Source of the DNA: Hirundichthys speculiger
Lineage: Eukaryota; Chordata; Actinopteri; Beloniformes; Exocoetidae
Direction: 5' to 3'
Assembly: GCA_018398805.1 (NCBI GenBank)
Contig: JAGFBZ010000373.1
Span: 682,001-746,000 of the forward strand
Length of the DNA: 64,000 nucleotides
Shown here: one piece after another, positions 1 to 12,900 of the stretch
Layout of the letters: each line of letters opens with the position of its first letter
Position numbering within the stretch: the first letter of the stretch is position 1
Program-made: the position numbers and the translations under genes
Notes under the pieces: model-generated
What the model saw: the letters and a program-made list of their open reading frames with translations, nothing else
What the model was told of the DNA's origin: nothing
Databases searched by the model: none

Positions 1-203
1 ATAATTATTGGAAATGCGGTACATATAACAAAATGGTCCATTTTTGATTGCCTTTCAACATGAAACAAGGACAAATAACCTATGTTCTTGTGTATACAAT
101 AAAACTTGTTAAAACATCAGTAATGATATCGATATCGGGATAATTGCCCGAGTATTGCTTGGTATCGGATCGAAACAGAGATCACTGGTATTGCCCATCT
201 CTA
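1..203. mobile_element. hAT-like element remnant (terminal part)
   Basis: This AT-rich stretch ends with a block resembling nested GATATCG/GGTATCGG steps followed by GGTATTGCCCATCTCTA. The same block, with mismatches, recurs at about 30201-30363, so it is a dispersed repeat. The end CCCATCTCTA is the complement of a TAGAGATGGG-type hAT terminus. The left part lies outside the window. It sits in a PDE1C intron. The family call is an inference from the end sequence; no transposase is visible. Confidence 0.45.
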
Positions 204-428
204 CTCTGAAGGAACAACACCTGAAGTAAATGAGAATAAGCAAACAGATGTTATTCAAATAGAAGATATTAGATCTCCAAATGGCCTGTAATCCTAAAGT
301 TTGATCACATTTATGATCTCATCAAAAGGCACATTAGACTCTAAGAAAATGTCGAGTCTGTTTTGGTCTCTGTGCTTTTTTTAGTAGAGATCATTGACAC
401 CTATTTTCCTTTCTTCTTGAACTGGCAG

Positions 429-557
429 GTCAGACACAGCTATCCTGTATAATGACCGCTCAGTGTTGGAGAGTCATCATGTCAGTGCAGCCTATCGCTT
501 GCTGCAGGACGACGATGAAATGAACATCCTCTACAACCTCTCCAAGGATGACTGGAG
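429..557 (+). CDS. pde1c: pde1c exon a (SDTAILYNDRSVLESHHVSA...)
   Basis: The acceptor is CTGGCAG at 422-428 and the donor is GAG|GTCAGT. The exon starts with the last base of a split codon and ends with AG of a split Arg codon. It reads SDTAILYNDRSVLESHHVSA, then AYRLLQDDDEMNILYNLSKDDW. This is the conserved helix around the NDRSVLE.HH motif of PDE1 catalytic domains; its HH pair belongs to the catalytic core. The intron that follows (558-998, 441 bp) shows nothing recognisable. Confidence 0.93.
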
Positions 558-3500
558 GTCAGTTATGCAGATATTGGAACAAACAATTGATAAAAGCCAA
601 AAATAAGGGTGCAATAGTTGAGTGATCGTAAAAGGAATGAAGACGCATGTAAACGTTATCATTTGAGAGCAGCTGGAGACAGATAGGCAGGCGTGCATGA
701 AACAGTCTGAGCATACACTGATTCAAAGCTCAAGGTAAAGTCATCTTTTATTTGATTAAATGTACTCAAAATTTAGCATTGATGAATCACTTTTCAGGCT
801 CAGCAACTTTGTAGAAGCTGTATAATGATCTCACACTACAGGACACAGCCACAGTCCTATTCCTTATGCCACACTGTACTGGCACTTTTCATAATATTAA
901 TAGATCTCTTTATATAATCGACTCCCAAAATAAGTTGGATTTAGTGCATTTTGAATATAATATATGTCGCTAATGTTTTTCTCTTTGATTTCATCCAGGG
1001 AACTGCGGGCTTTGGTGGTGGAGATGGTGCTGGCCACAGATATGTCCTGCCACTTCCAGCAGGTTAAGGCCATGAAGAACTTTCTGCAGCAGCCTGAAGG
1101 GTCAGTTCTCTGCTCTTTTAATCCTGCTGTTTATATCCCCATTAACCTGCCACCAGCCATTTAGTATCCCATTAACGCTGCCTTTACGGGGGTACTCAGA
1201 GAAACACAATAACCAAGCATTTTTATGTGTGACAGTTTTTATGAAACAAACAAAAGATGATTTCTGGTGCTCAGGTGCTGTTTACTCAAGATAAAAGATC
1301 GAAATTAAATCAGTGTCCTGCAGCCAAATATTACCACAGATTATGAATTATACAGTATAGTCATGCAGTGTGGCATGACCCTCTCAGGTGCAAAAACAGC
1401 TTGTTTTTCTGTGCTGGAAGTACTGCCAGCAGCAGAGTTATGGTGTAGTCACACCAGATTTGGCAGGGGAGATTTATTTGCACACTGTGGTGAAAAACAG
1501 CTGGTGCTAGATAATGTTGATGGGTTTGCTGACGCACTCTAGTTCTCCCACAACTGATCAGAGAATTGAAAACAGCCAAACACTTTTAGCAAGAGATGTA
1601 AATTGTGTTATCACAGGTTACATTCTTGCGAAAAGAATCATAATCACTACATAGGGGACAAAGAAATAAATGTTATATTATGTTGCGCAATAATTTACTA
1701 TGTATATATAAAGATGCAAATAGCTTCCTGCCATTTAATGGCAACTCTAAGAAGATGTAGGAAATTTCTGCTTGTTTTTTGGCGTCTGAAGTAATTGCCT
1801 ACTCAGACGTCTTGGCATAACACAAACTTTATCTTTGTTTGAAGTCTAAAAATATGTCATTGAGTGAGCAGTTTAGATTACAAATAAAATAATAAACTAA
1901 TAAATACAATGTTAAAAACAGAGCTATTGTACTTTATGTGCTGTTTTCACTAAAATATGTCATAAACAGTTAATTAAGACCTTATGAAGTGGCTCAGTAT
2001 GATGAATATGAGATACAGTACAAGCAAAATTACACTAAAAAGATACCATGTGTTAGGGTTAGTCAGCTAAGTCATTATCATCGCCTGCCTAATATTATGT
2101 AGAGCTAATATTACACAAGAGCTCTGTCCAATCAGGACATGGACAAAGACCATCTGACGGTGTCTTGGAGTGTCTGGCTAAACAATCATGACACGTGGCA
2201 GGTTAATCTTCAACTTCTCTGTTGCGTCCCACAGCTCTAAATATTTTCACACACTCTTAAGGAGAGTTGTGGTGTGTGGGTGTGCGTGTTCTTTCTGTAC
2301 CTCCTAATAGAACTTCCTTTTCATGCATTTTGAGCACTACACCCTCCACGGTGACGGCTCACTTCTGTACACCCACACTCGAAATCTGCAGCTAAAGAGC
2401 AGAAATAAAAGCTCTTATCAAGCAAACTATCATATGACACGATGAATCAACACTGCTGTTGTAGCTGCAACACTGACCAGAGCAGGCTACCAGGAACGCT
2501 TTGACCTTAAGGGTATTCTTTTCATTGTGATATATTCCAACACTTGTCATGATCCGAAAGCTGCTTAGACGGCACCACTGTGAAGACATACAGCTTTGCG
2601 AGACCATATATTAGAAGTGATGATATTATGCATCCTGGATTTGTGAATACACCTCAGAAAATAAGAAGTACTGACTGCAAGGTAATCGGCTCACTGCAAT
2701 ACATACTCAAGCACATAAATAAGAGATTGCAGTGTGCAGGAAGCAGCAATGCTGAGTAGACTCTAATGTGAAGTAATTTAAACCAGCCACTGCAGGCATG
2801 CTTGAAGTGCACTTCAAGACTCAATTTGCCACAAATGAAACGAGGGGAAATGTGAGCCAGTCATTCTCACCCCTGTTTAACCTTGTGTGTGCATGTGTGT
2901 TTCGTGTGTATACGTGTGTAATTTCTTGTCTGCCTCTTTTACATGTTGGCCTGTATCTGTCCATTCATGCATCGCTCTAATAAACAAAAGGTTGTGATGT
3001 GGTTATCAGGTGATATCTCCCACAATGTTTCTAATGAGGTGGGATGATACATTTGATCAGCCTAATGGAGGGAGCTTGATTAAAGTGGATTTTTTTTTCC
3101 CTTCCCTCTTCTCTTTGGATGCGCTTGTGTTTTGAGTTGCTATCTGAGCACCTGCATGTGTACAGACATGCAAATTAGTGTCTATATGTATTTCAGCATC
3201 TGCTACTTGCAGACGCTGAAACACTTCAATAAATCAATGCTTAGATGACAAAATACATCTCATCAATATGCTTGTCCAGGTTCTTGGTAATTCAGATAAC
3301 AATAATCCTAAACTCTTAGGGAAAGTAAATTTTAATTATTTTGGTTCTTAAGAAAAAACGTTCACCTAATATTCAAGAAAATGAGCAGAAGTACCCTCCT
3401 CTCAGGACTGTGCAATTAATCAACATTTTAATTGTGATTTCAATTTTGGTCCCCAACAATTCCTTCCTCCTCTTCATGCATAAGTTATTTATTTATGTAA

Positions 3501-6500
3501 AATCAATGTCACACTGGATCAGCTTAATCACCTTCAGTCTAAAATTGTATGCATTTCAAAATACAACCGTACTGTGGAGATTTTGACATTTATACAAGAT
3601 TGGTGAATGTCACGTGCTTCAAAAGTCAGTTGATAATAATTTTAAATGACTGCGATTTCAGTGTTGAGCAAAATAATTGTGATTCTGATTAGTGATACCT
3701 TCACATGTATGGAAGTCACCCATGTCAATGGCCTTGATGCACCTGCATCCCACTATAGATGCTGGCTTTTGTTTGCCTTCTGCTAATAACTGTCTGGGTT
3801 TTTACTCATATAACATAAAACCCAGTGTTTGTGTTTCTTGAAAAGAAGCAGAAAGGTGGACTCATCTGACCACAGAAAACACGTCTGCTTTTCTCTCCAT
3901 CTGAGATGAGTCCCAGAGAGGAGTGGTGGTGTTTCTGTGAGTTCATGTGTAGCTCCGTCCTTGTGTAATACAGTTTCAGGTTACATCTGTGGATGCAGCG
4001 GTGGACTGTGTTGGGTGTCAGTGGTTTTCTAAAGGTACTTCTGAGCCCTTGAAGCTGCATTGATCATTTTGGCCTGTGGCTTCACATGTAGTTCTGTCCA
4101 AGGGCTTTCCAGCCTTCGTCTTTACACACTGAAGTTTCTATAGACACCCTGAACCTTTGCAAAATATTACGGACTGGCGATGTTGAAAGACCTAAGTTCT
4201 TTGAGGATTTGCATTGAAAAATACTTTGTTTTTAAATCATTCATGACTTTCTAATGGCGTTTGTCCAGAAAGCAGTAGCCACAAATCATGTTTGCTTAAA
4301 AGAAAAAACAAAAAGAAAACTAATCCTTTGATGGGTGCTCCTTTTACAATCAATCCTAACACCCTCACCTGCCACTAGTTAATCTGCTGATTATGGGATC
4401 TTCCAAAGTTGTTTTATAATTCTTGCTTTGTTTCATGCTTTGTTTGCCTCTCACAACGTTTTTTTAATATGTTAATTTGTATCAAATGGTTACCCTTTAT
4501 GAAATTACAAAATTCAATTTCATAGTTTAGTGACAGCACTGAAAACCATTTTCCTTTGTTCTTGTGTTTTATATACATTCATGTTTCAGTCTGCCTGTCA
4601 GTTCAGGGATGAGGGTGCAAAAGCCAGTACAGGAACCCTTCCACAATACACAGTGACCACTGAGAGTAGTAATATACACAGAAGGTTGCAATGCCACTGA
4701 ACCTGCAGCACATCTCTTGGGCTTTCTTATTTATGATGTTGTTGTTGTTTGGCTTGCATGAACCATCGGTTGTTGTGTGCATATCACTTTAGGCACTTCA
4801 GCAGCTGTACCACTTTCCTTTTTTCTGTCTTCTTTTATAACCCAGTGTCAGTAGAGGCATTTGTTGACCAGTACCTTTTCATAACCTTTGTTCATTTTTG
4901 TTTGCAGTGCCTTTATGAAGTAGCTTTTTAAAAGGAATTTGGCTTAATACTTGTTAAGACTTAACTAGCGCCATAACAGTATTAGATTTCCTCGACATGA
5001 TTAAAGTTATGATTGTAACAATTTGGATTTAATTGGGTTGTGCCTGAATATTAATATTGGACTTATATTGAACTTGTTTGCTTTCTCTGTAAATTGCCCT
5101 GAGATGACTTCTGCTGTCAATTGGCACTAATCATAAGAAGTAAACATAAGTGAAAAGCATGACCAAAATCTTTTGAATTGTTATCACAATGTTGATAGAA
5201 AACTGAAAGAAAAAGGCTGATTTTGCTCTCAGACAACTTTACTTTTTCATTTTTTGGCTGATGAACGGTAAATGAGGCTTCTTTTGTAAAGCAACAGAAC
5301 TACTGATTTAGGTTTTTTTTTTCCTGAACATCTCTGTTCAGAAAATAAACAAAGCCAGGTTTATTCAATGTTTAACAAAAATATCTGAAAGCCAGTTTAC
5401 TTGACTCCTCAAGAAAACCACATTGTGTCTCGTCTCTGTTCTGTTTTACCAGCATTGACAAGCCCAAAGCTCTGTCCCTGCTGCTGCACACGGCAGACAT
5501 CAGCCACCCGGCCAAAAGCTGGGACCTCCACCATCGCTGGACCACTTCCCTGCTGGAGGAGTTCTTCAGACAGGTAAGTGGCTTCACCTACCTGGTTAGT
5601 CAGTCATGATGGAGATCCAGTACATGCTTCATTGGTGATCATCATTTTCAGTTGACCAACAATCTTTCATGGACAAGTGTTTTTAGAACAAATATTGAGA
5701 ATGATTTTTATGACTGATGCAGGGATTTTTATTGCATCAGATAAATTCGTTAATATATCATATATACTTGTCACTTATTGATACTATTTGTGTTTGGAAA
5801 GGCAGTTCACAATGTTGATCTAATGGAATAAGTTTTGTGTACATCTTCATACATAGTTTTATACCTATCCAAATGAAGAAAAGTTTGGAACAATATGGAA
5901 AGTCCTTTTGTCAAGTCAAGATTAACCTTTTTTTTTCTTTTTAAAACCATGCTAATCATGACGTTTGACTTTATCTGAATTAACTTTTTTCAAACCAATT
6001 AGAACCTTAGATACTGTAAATAGCAGCACGTGACCTTTTACACCTTCATATTCCAAACACCAAATCAGTATACGTTGGGATGATGCAGAAAATGCATATA
6101 AACTAAAGGTGATTCTTACACATTCTGACTTTTTATTTCCAGACAGAATGAACTTAGGACATTTAATTTTTTTTATCCAAGTCAACTTGTAGCATTTTAA
6201 TGTTGCCTTGACTTTTCAGAAGTGATAGAAAGCGTTCTGGTGTCGACAGCTCTGAGGCAGCATGTGTCCTGTTTATTTCATGTGTAACTTAAAATTTCAG
6301 AGACTCAAGCTTTTGAACTTGTTGCTCACAACTGCATGTCCTTGGTTTAAAGCACATGGTCTTCTTTCATGATTTGGAGTACAAAATTTTTTTAAAGCAA
6401 TTTTCTTTTTTTTCCCTTCTTTAAAAGGAGAGGGAGAAAAAAATAGTCAGACCTTGAGTTTATATTAGCTATTAATGAATGACAGTAATTGATGTCAACA

Positions 6501-6888
6501 GGTGGTGTTATAAACATCTGTTGACACCACCTGTACAAAGCAGTCCCCCCTCTTTTTTGGCACGAAATTGCCCTGCAACTACTACAATTGCAAAAATGGA
6601 AGGGAATTAATTGGCAAGAGGAGATGTAAAACATCTCAGGGTTCATAGAGTCTGCAGTATTACTGTCAAGTCAAGGTAAATATAAGTATCGGTGCCTATA
6701 ATTCTTTCACACTTAATATTAAAAATTCTCAGGCAAGTTGTAGATGCAACAAGTAGAGCTGTGGCTGGGTTCAAAAAACAACTGAGAGGAGGTGGAGTTC
6801 AGATTTAAGCTTGCAGTCAAGTCTGAAGGGAAAACTGGAGCTGATGCTCTGTGGAAGTAGTAGCAGTAGCAGGAGAGGCAGGAGGGTC

Positions 6889-6925
<37 letters not shown>

Positions 6926-9900
6926 TGATTGAAGTCCTTTATCCGAGCAGGTAATTACTGACTGATGGGGGGGGGGGGGGGGAAATAAATAAATAAACAC
7001 ACACACCAAACCTGAGAAACTGATGAGTGATAATATTGAGGGTGCAGCCAGAGATCAGAATCCCAAGTACAGTCTGTATCAGGTTCATGGGTTCCAGAAA
7101 CAGTCTAAAGAAACAAATCCAAAACGTAATCCAAGGCACAGTTCCAAACAAGACAAGCAGACAAGTCAGAAAACAAGGCAGATAGGGCAGGCCTACAAAT
7201 CCTTCCAGGGGCTTGGCAGAGTTTTGTGTCCAAGGTCCCAATATATTGGTCAAGAAGCAGGTCAGGGCTGGGGATTGTCTTCTAGGAAGGTGGCACAATC
7301 TGGCAAAGGGAAAGCACTGCAGACCTGCTTAAGAAGGGAAGGAAACAGGTGTGACTGATCAGAGTTGATTGGTGCTGAAGCCAGTGCTGAGGGAGGCTCA
7401 GACAGAGAGAAGCAGTGAACCAAATATGGTCGCACAGGAAGTGAGCTGGAGACCACGACAGTAGAGTCTTGAAGACATATACAGTATATGTTTTTTTTTC
7501 TGTTTATAAATGTATATAAAGTCAAGATGAATTCTGGTGATATACTCTAGAGAATATGATTATTAATGCCAATAAAGTTTGGCAGTTTCATATTCATGGT
7601 CTCCAAATATCGTAAGTCCCTCCATGGTGCTGAAAATCTTAGAATTTTGGTATTTTCTGGTATTTTAAGATGCCCCTCAAAAATAACACGTGGTTGACAA
7701 CAAAAACAGAAGCAAAATCTCTGTTTCAGGGAGGTGAACAGGAAACATGTCACTGAACTGTTAGTGTCCCACTCAGCAATGACATGATATATGCATTCAA
7801 AATCCCACAGCCCCCAACCTGGAACACCCACTCACAGAGAGTACAGTTGTGTTCAAAATAATAGCAGTCTGTTCAAAAAGTTGAGTAAAGCCCAAAATCC
7901 TTATAATGGTTATTATTTCCATGCATTGGGAACACTGCACATTATATTCTAAATCAAAACATGAAGAAAAAAGCAGAAATTCTTTACTCACTTTACAGAA
8001 AATGAAGAAAAATGAACATTGGGCTGTTCAAAAAAATAGCAGTGTCTGCATTTTACTTTACAAACTCAAATATTTACTGTATAAACTGAAAAATATCCAG
8101 GATTCAGCATTCCTATGAATCACTAAACTAATATTTAGTTGTATAGCCACTGTTTCTGAGAACCGCTTCACATCTGTGTTGCATGGAGTCGACCAACTTC
8201 TGGCATCTGTGAACAGGTATTCCAGCCCAGGATGATTTGACAACGTTCCATAATTCCTCTGCATTTCTTGGTTTTGCCTCAGAAACAGCATTTTTAATGT
8301 CAACCCACAAGTTTTCTATTGGATTAAGGTCCGGGGATTGGGCTGGCCACTCCATGACTTTAATTTTGTTAGGTCTGGAACCAAGAAGCTGCTGTATATA
8401 CTGGCTGGACTGGGGGTTTACATGTGTAGTTGCAGTTTGCCCGGTTGTCAGGAACATTTAGCTTGTCATAGTTGACTTAAGCCTGTGCTGTTTTTTGTTT
8501 TTTTTTTTTCTTCATAGTTGGTTTACTGCTTCAGTTGTTTTTAAGAATCCTTATGATTGTTAAGATATGTGATACAGCAGTAGATAACAGTACATTTCTG
8601 TTTTACTTTGTGGTACTTATTTTACACAGGCTGGTGAGAAATATCACAAGTGAAATCAATTTCTGATGAACTGTTTTAATAAAATGCAGTGGCACAACAC
8701 TACTCTCCAAAGAACTTTAAATGTGAGTTTTGTGAGTCATACTCTTTAGCTATGTTCAGAAAAAAGGAAGATTAAAATGAACAATATGTACTCTTTAATA
8801 AAACAATGCACTGAGCTATGAATAATAAATCATCCATTTGTAAAAGTCCTCAAGAGAACAGAGGCTTAAATGGTTCCACATTGCTTTCATCTCTTCCATT
8901 ATTTACCCACTTTGTACTCATTAACAGTGATATTGTTATTGTGGCTGCTTTCATAAGGCCTTTGTCTCTCGGGATGTGAATTGCCAACAAAAAAAGCTTC
9001 CCCGAAGAATATTTACCATCAACTGCCCATATCATCTGTTTGCGATAAAAACACAGTGAAAATGTGGCACATTTGTGGCTCAAAAGCACTTTTGGGCGGG
9101 GCCCTTCTGACAAATCCAGAATCCAACAATAGAAATGCGAGCAATATGGCGTACGGGAGTTAATGTGTGTTTTTCGGGATTTGTTTGAGATCTATGTGTG
9201 TTCCCAAACAGAGTGGTGTATTTTTCTAAAAAAACAAACAAACAAACAAACAACCCAAATGCTTTTGTGTGACGATGCTGTTGTGTTTCAAGGGGGACAA
9301 AGAGGCCGACCTCGGGCTGCCCGTTCTCTCCACTCTGCGACAGAAAGTCCACGATGGTGGCACAGTCCCAGATTGGTGAGTGGCTCTGTGCATTTAAAAA
9401 AAAACAAAAAAAAAAACATGTTGGAAGTGTTATAATTTTATCAGAAGGGTGGTTCCCTGCACACATTTATTTCTGATAAACTAACCAGCGCAACATTTTA
9501 ATGCCAAGGTTATAATATGGATATTAGATCCATTGCCATTTTTGTGGAATAAATGAATAAATCCTATTTTTCCTCATGGTGTTTTTCAAATTATATCACC
9601 TCTGTCTTCAGTGTTTTCAAAATCTGTCAAAATATTCAGAAATTGACATTAAATGGACATTTTTTTTAATGAAGTCACCCCATTAACTATTTATTATGAC
9701 TGAAGAGGTTGTTCTGGTTTCTCCAATGACCTTCAGGGCTTCTTTTGGCTTCTTTATACAGTAGTATACATTGGACACTTTCAGCACAAACGAATGTGAA
9801 TATTGACCTGCTGACATAATGTTGATATCTTTGTCACCAGGGTTCATAGACTTTATTGTGGTGCCCACCTTCACTGTGCTGACAGACATGATGGAGCGCA

Positions 9901-12900
9901 TCGTCACGCCACTCATCGAAGAGGCCTCCCATTCAGGCTTAGCTGCCTTTAGACGCTCAAGGTGAGCTCTGGTGCTTTATCTCGGAAACAAAAGTTTGGC
10001 TCTTTATAAACTGGTCTGCAGATGAGCTGAGCACATGGAAGTGGGTGCCTGCAGTTAGATGTGAATGAATTTTAATCAACCAGCCCGGCTAATCAAGGAC
10101 GGAAAATTTCCTGTTTTCCACCCTTCACCTCTCATACTTTTTGAAAAACATGATCATGCAATAACACGATTAAACCAGTTCTTCTGCCACAACAGCATAT
10201 CTAATGGAAGCATTGGGAACAGCAGATGAGTCTCCCATGAGTAATCCATTTCTGTGCGTGGAAATGTCTCCACCTTTCATCAGACAGAGCCACACACCTT
10301 GAAATTGACATTTTGGCGACGCTAGTCAAGTTCACCTTACTGCGTCTCATCAAGAATAGGCTCAGAACTGGATTGGATTACATAACAACCTCTTGCGTTT
10401 AGAGAAGAAAAAGATCTTTGTCCTACTAGTATAATAATTTTACTGGATAGTTTTTCTGCAGCCTTGTACAAAATCAGTTCTCTGTGAGGCTTTGAAAGCA
10501 CCCGTATAAGTACATCTGACTTATTTTTTTGTTACTGAAATTTACAGACTAAGAGAAAAGATTTGAAAAAAATTGTGAGTCTTGGATAATCAGCAGTGCT
10601 TTCATAGTCTGCCTCTGCATCTCCTCTGCACCTGGATATCAGTATCAGCCTCGCCTTTCTCCTAAACAGCTATCATTAGCATTACTCAATGAGCTTCCAG
10701 TTGAAGCAACTCCAGATAGTCCTGCTGCCGTCATGCACACCTGGGTGCTTATGGCTTTCCTTGGTCTGCTCTTTCACGGCATTTACAGCTGCTTCCAGTC
10801 ACTTGTAACTATGTCTACTCTGCCTGCGTTAGGTTATCCTCTGCCTGTGGTTATCCACCTGCCTTTGTTTAATGCAGCTGAGTCTGAGTCCTCACCCTAA
10901 ACCTGACAAAATACTTTATCTTTACTATAAGGATTCCAGGATCAATCAGCTGAAGGGTTTACAGCGTTTGCCCAAACTGACCAACTAGTCCATGGATTAT
11001 TCGTACTGGCATTCATGCTCCTCAGAGGATGACTGACTTAGAGGGGTTACTAGTTTTTCTTTACGTTTCTAACAGATGTTGCCACTTTTTTTTTTTTCCT
11101 TTACTGTCTTATCAGTATTTAGAGGAACTTTAGGAATGTCATTAATGTAGTCATTGTGTTCACTGAAATGTCTTTAGTGATCTCATTAAAAGGTATTTGT
11201 GTCAATGTAGTCTGGCAGTTACATTTTGGGGACTCAACTGAATAACGTGTATTACTGTAGAGCAGTGGTCCCCTACCCCCAGGCTGTGGACCGGTACCGG
11301 GCTGTGGATCAATTGGTACTGGGCTGCGCAAGAAAAAATTAGTTATTTTAGTTTTATTTATTATATGAGTCCAAACGAGCTTTTATTTTGAAAAATATTT
11401 TATTTTGAAAAATGGCCAGATTCTCTTGGTTACATCTTGGTTGCTTAAGCGCCAAAATTTAACCCAGCTAGCAAAATGAGTAAGAAACAGACGTCTGAAA
11501 AGTTTCCTTGTGAAGAGGAAAATGCACAGTGAAGACAAAGAAGAACAGCCTATGACTTCCAAGAAAACAAGAAAAAGAAAGCTTTTAACAGAGGATGATA
11601 CCAGAGACTTTGATTTTTATACTCATGTTATGTTATTGGCGTAATGTAAGGATGAAGCTTATATTTATTGTAAAAAATAAAAAGAATATTCAAATTGGAT
11701 GCAGAGGTAGTCTGCCTTTTGCCACCTACAGTCAAACTTAACTTTCTCTTACATTTTTCCCACATAACCCACAATGCAACTTGATATAAACTGATGTTTC
11801 CTTTTACCTTGAAAGCTGGAAGTCAGAACTCAGAATAGCATCACATATGAGTTGAGATTGTTGCAGATGCAAAGTTGAAAAGTGACCTTTGCATTTGTCA
11901 GACTGCTGCTGCTGCTAGCTTTTGTTTGTGATACTAATTCATAACAATGCTGCCTGCAGTATTTAGCACATACACACAGCAAAGCAACATGTCCACAGAA
12001 ACTGAACAATGTTATAAATGCTTGATTTAATGTGGGTAAAAAAAAAGACAGTTTTGGACATGTTGGAGTCTGAAATCAGGGTAGGTGAGGTTTCTCCAAC
12101 TTTTCATATTCTGACTTCAGGGGGTTGAGTTGAGTTGAAATCTGAGTTAAAATCTTCAGCTTGGAACTCAGAAATTCCAACTTTTGAGTACAAATGGAAG
12201 GCTTCATGATGCACCATGTTGTTTCTGTGCAAAACGGATGGTGTTGCCTTTTAACTTTTCCATGGGCTTCGTTGTCATCTCTAATTTACGTCACAGAAAT
12301 TGGTTCTAAGTCTATTTACCGGTATGTTGACATCGGCCTCAGCTTTACTTTCTGGTTAGTGCCAGCAGCAGTAGCACAGACCAAATATCAGCATGCTAAC
12401 AATAAACAATGAAGGGGAACATGGTTGAAGTGACCTGCATGCTAATCAGTTCAAATCCCTGCTGCACCTTAGGAGACTCACGGAGGTACCAGCATGACTG
12501 TAAACACTTAGCCATGTATGAATTTTAACTTCCTTCCCCCATCTGTTTTATGTCTTCAGTCTGAACAGTATTAGCTCAGATGAAAGTAAGAGGCATAGTG
12601 TCAAGAGCATAGGCTCCGACAGCAGCTCATCAGGCCAAAGCTCCCTGCTGACGGTGGACATTAAGAACTTCAAAGCCCTGTGGAATGAGGAGGTTTATCA
12701 AAACAGGGAGCGATGGAAAGCCCAGGCTACTAAAGGTACAGTACAACCTGTAACACTGTTAAGATTGCTGAGATTTATGGCCATGGTAAACCTAACACAT
12801 CCAAACAAACTCTAGCATTCACCAGAGAGAAGAAAAGTGTCATATAAAGCTGCAGGGTTCTCAAGGTCTGCTCTGTTCTCAGCTTACTCACGGTCGAATC

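Larger units (their letters stand above)
5574..9292 (+). other. pde1c: pde1c intron (3.7 kb)
   Basis: It contains a 30-base A run (6890-6919) and a 16-base G run (6967-6982). A dispersed-repeat-like block (about 7023-7470) and a truncated Tc1-like element (7844-8460) also lie here. A short (AAAC)n tract lies just before the next exon. The remainder shows no recognisable feature. Confidence 0.7.

Noticed and set aside
53..428. Search for a further upstream PDE1C exon at the window start
   Set aside because: No frame with PDE1 similarity and proper splice sites was found before 429; the earlier exons must lie outside the window.
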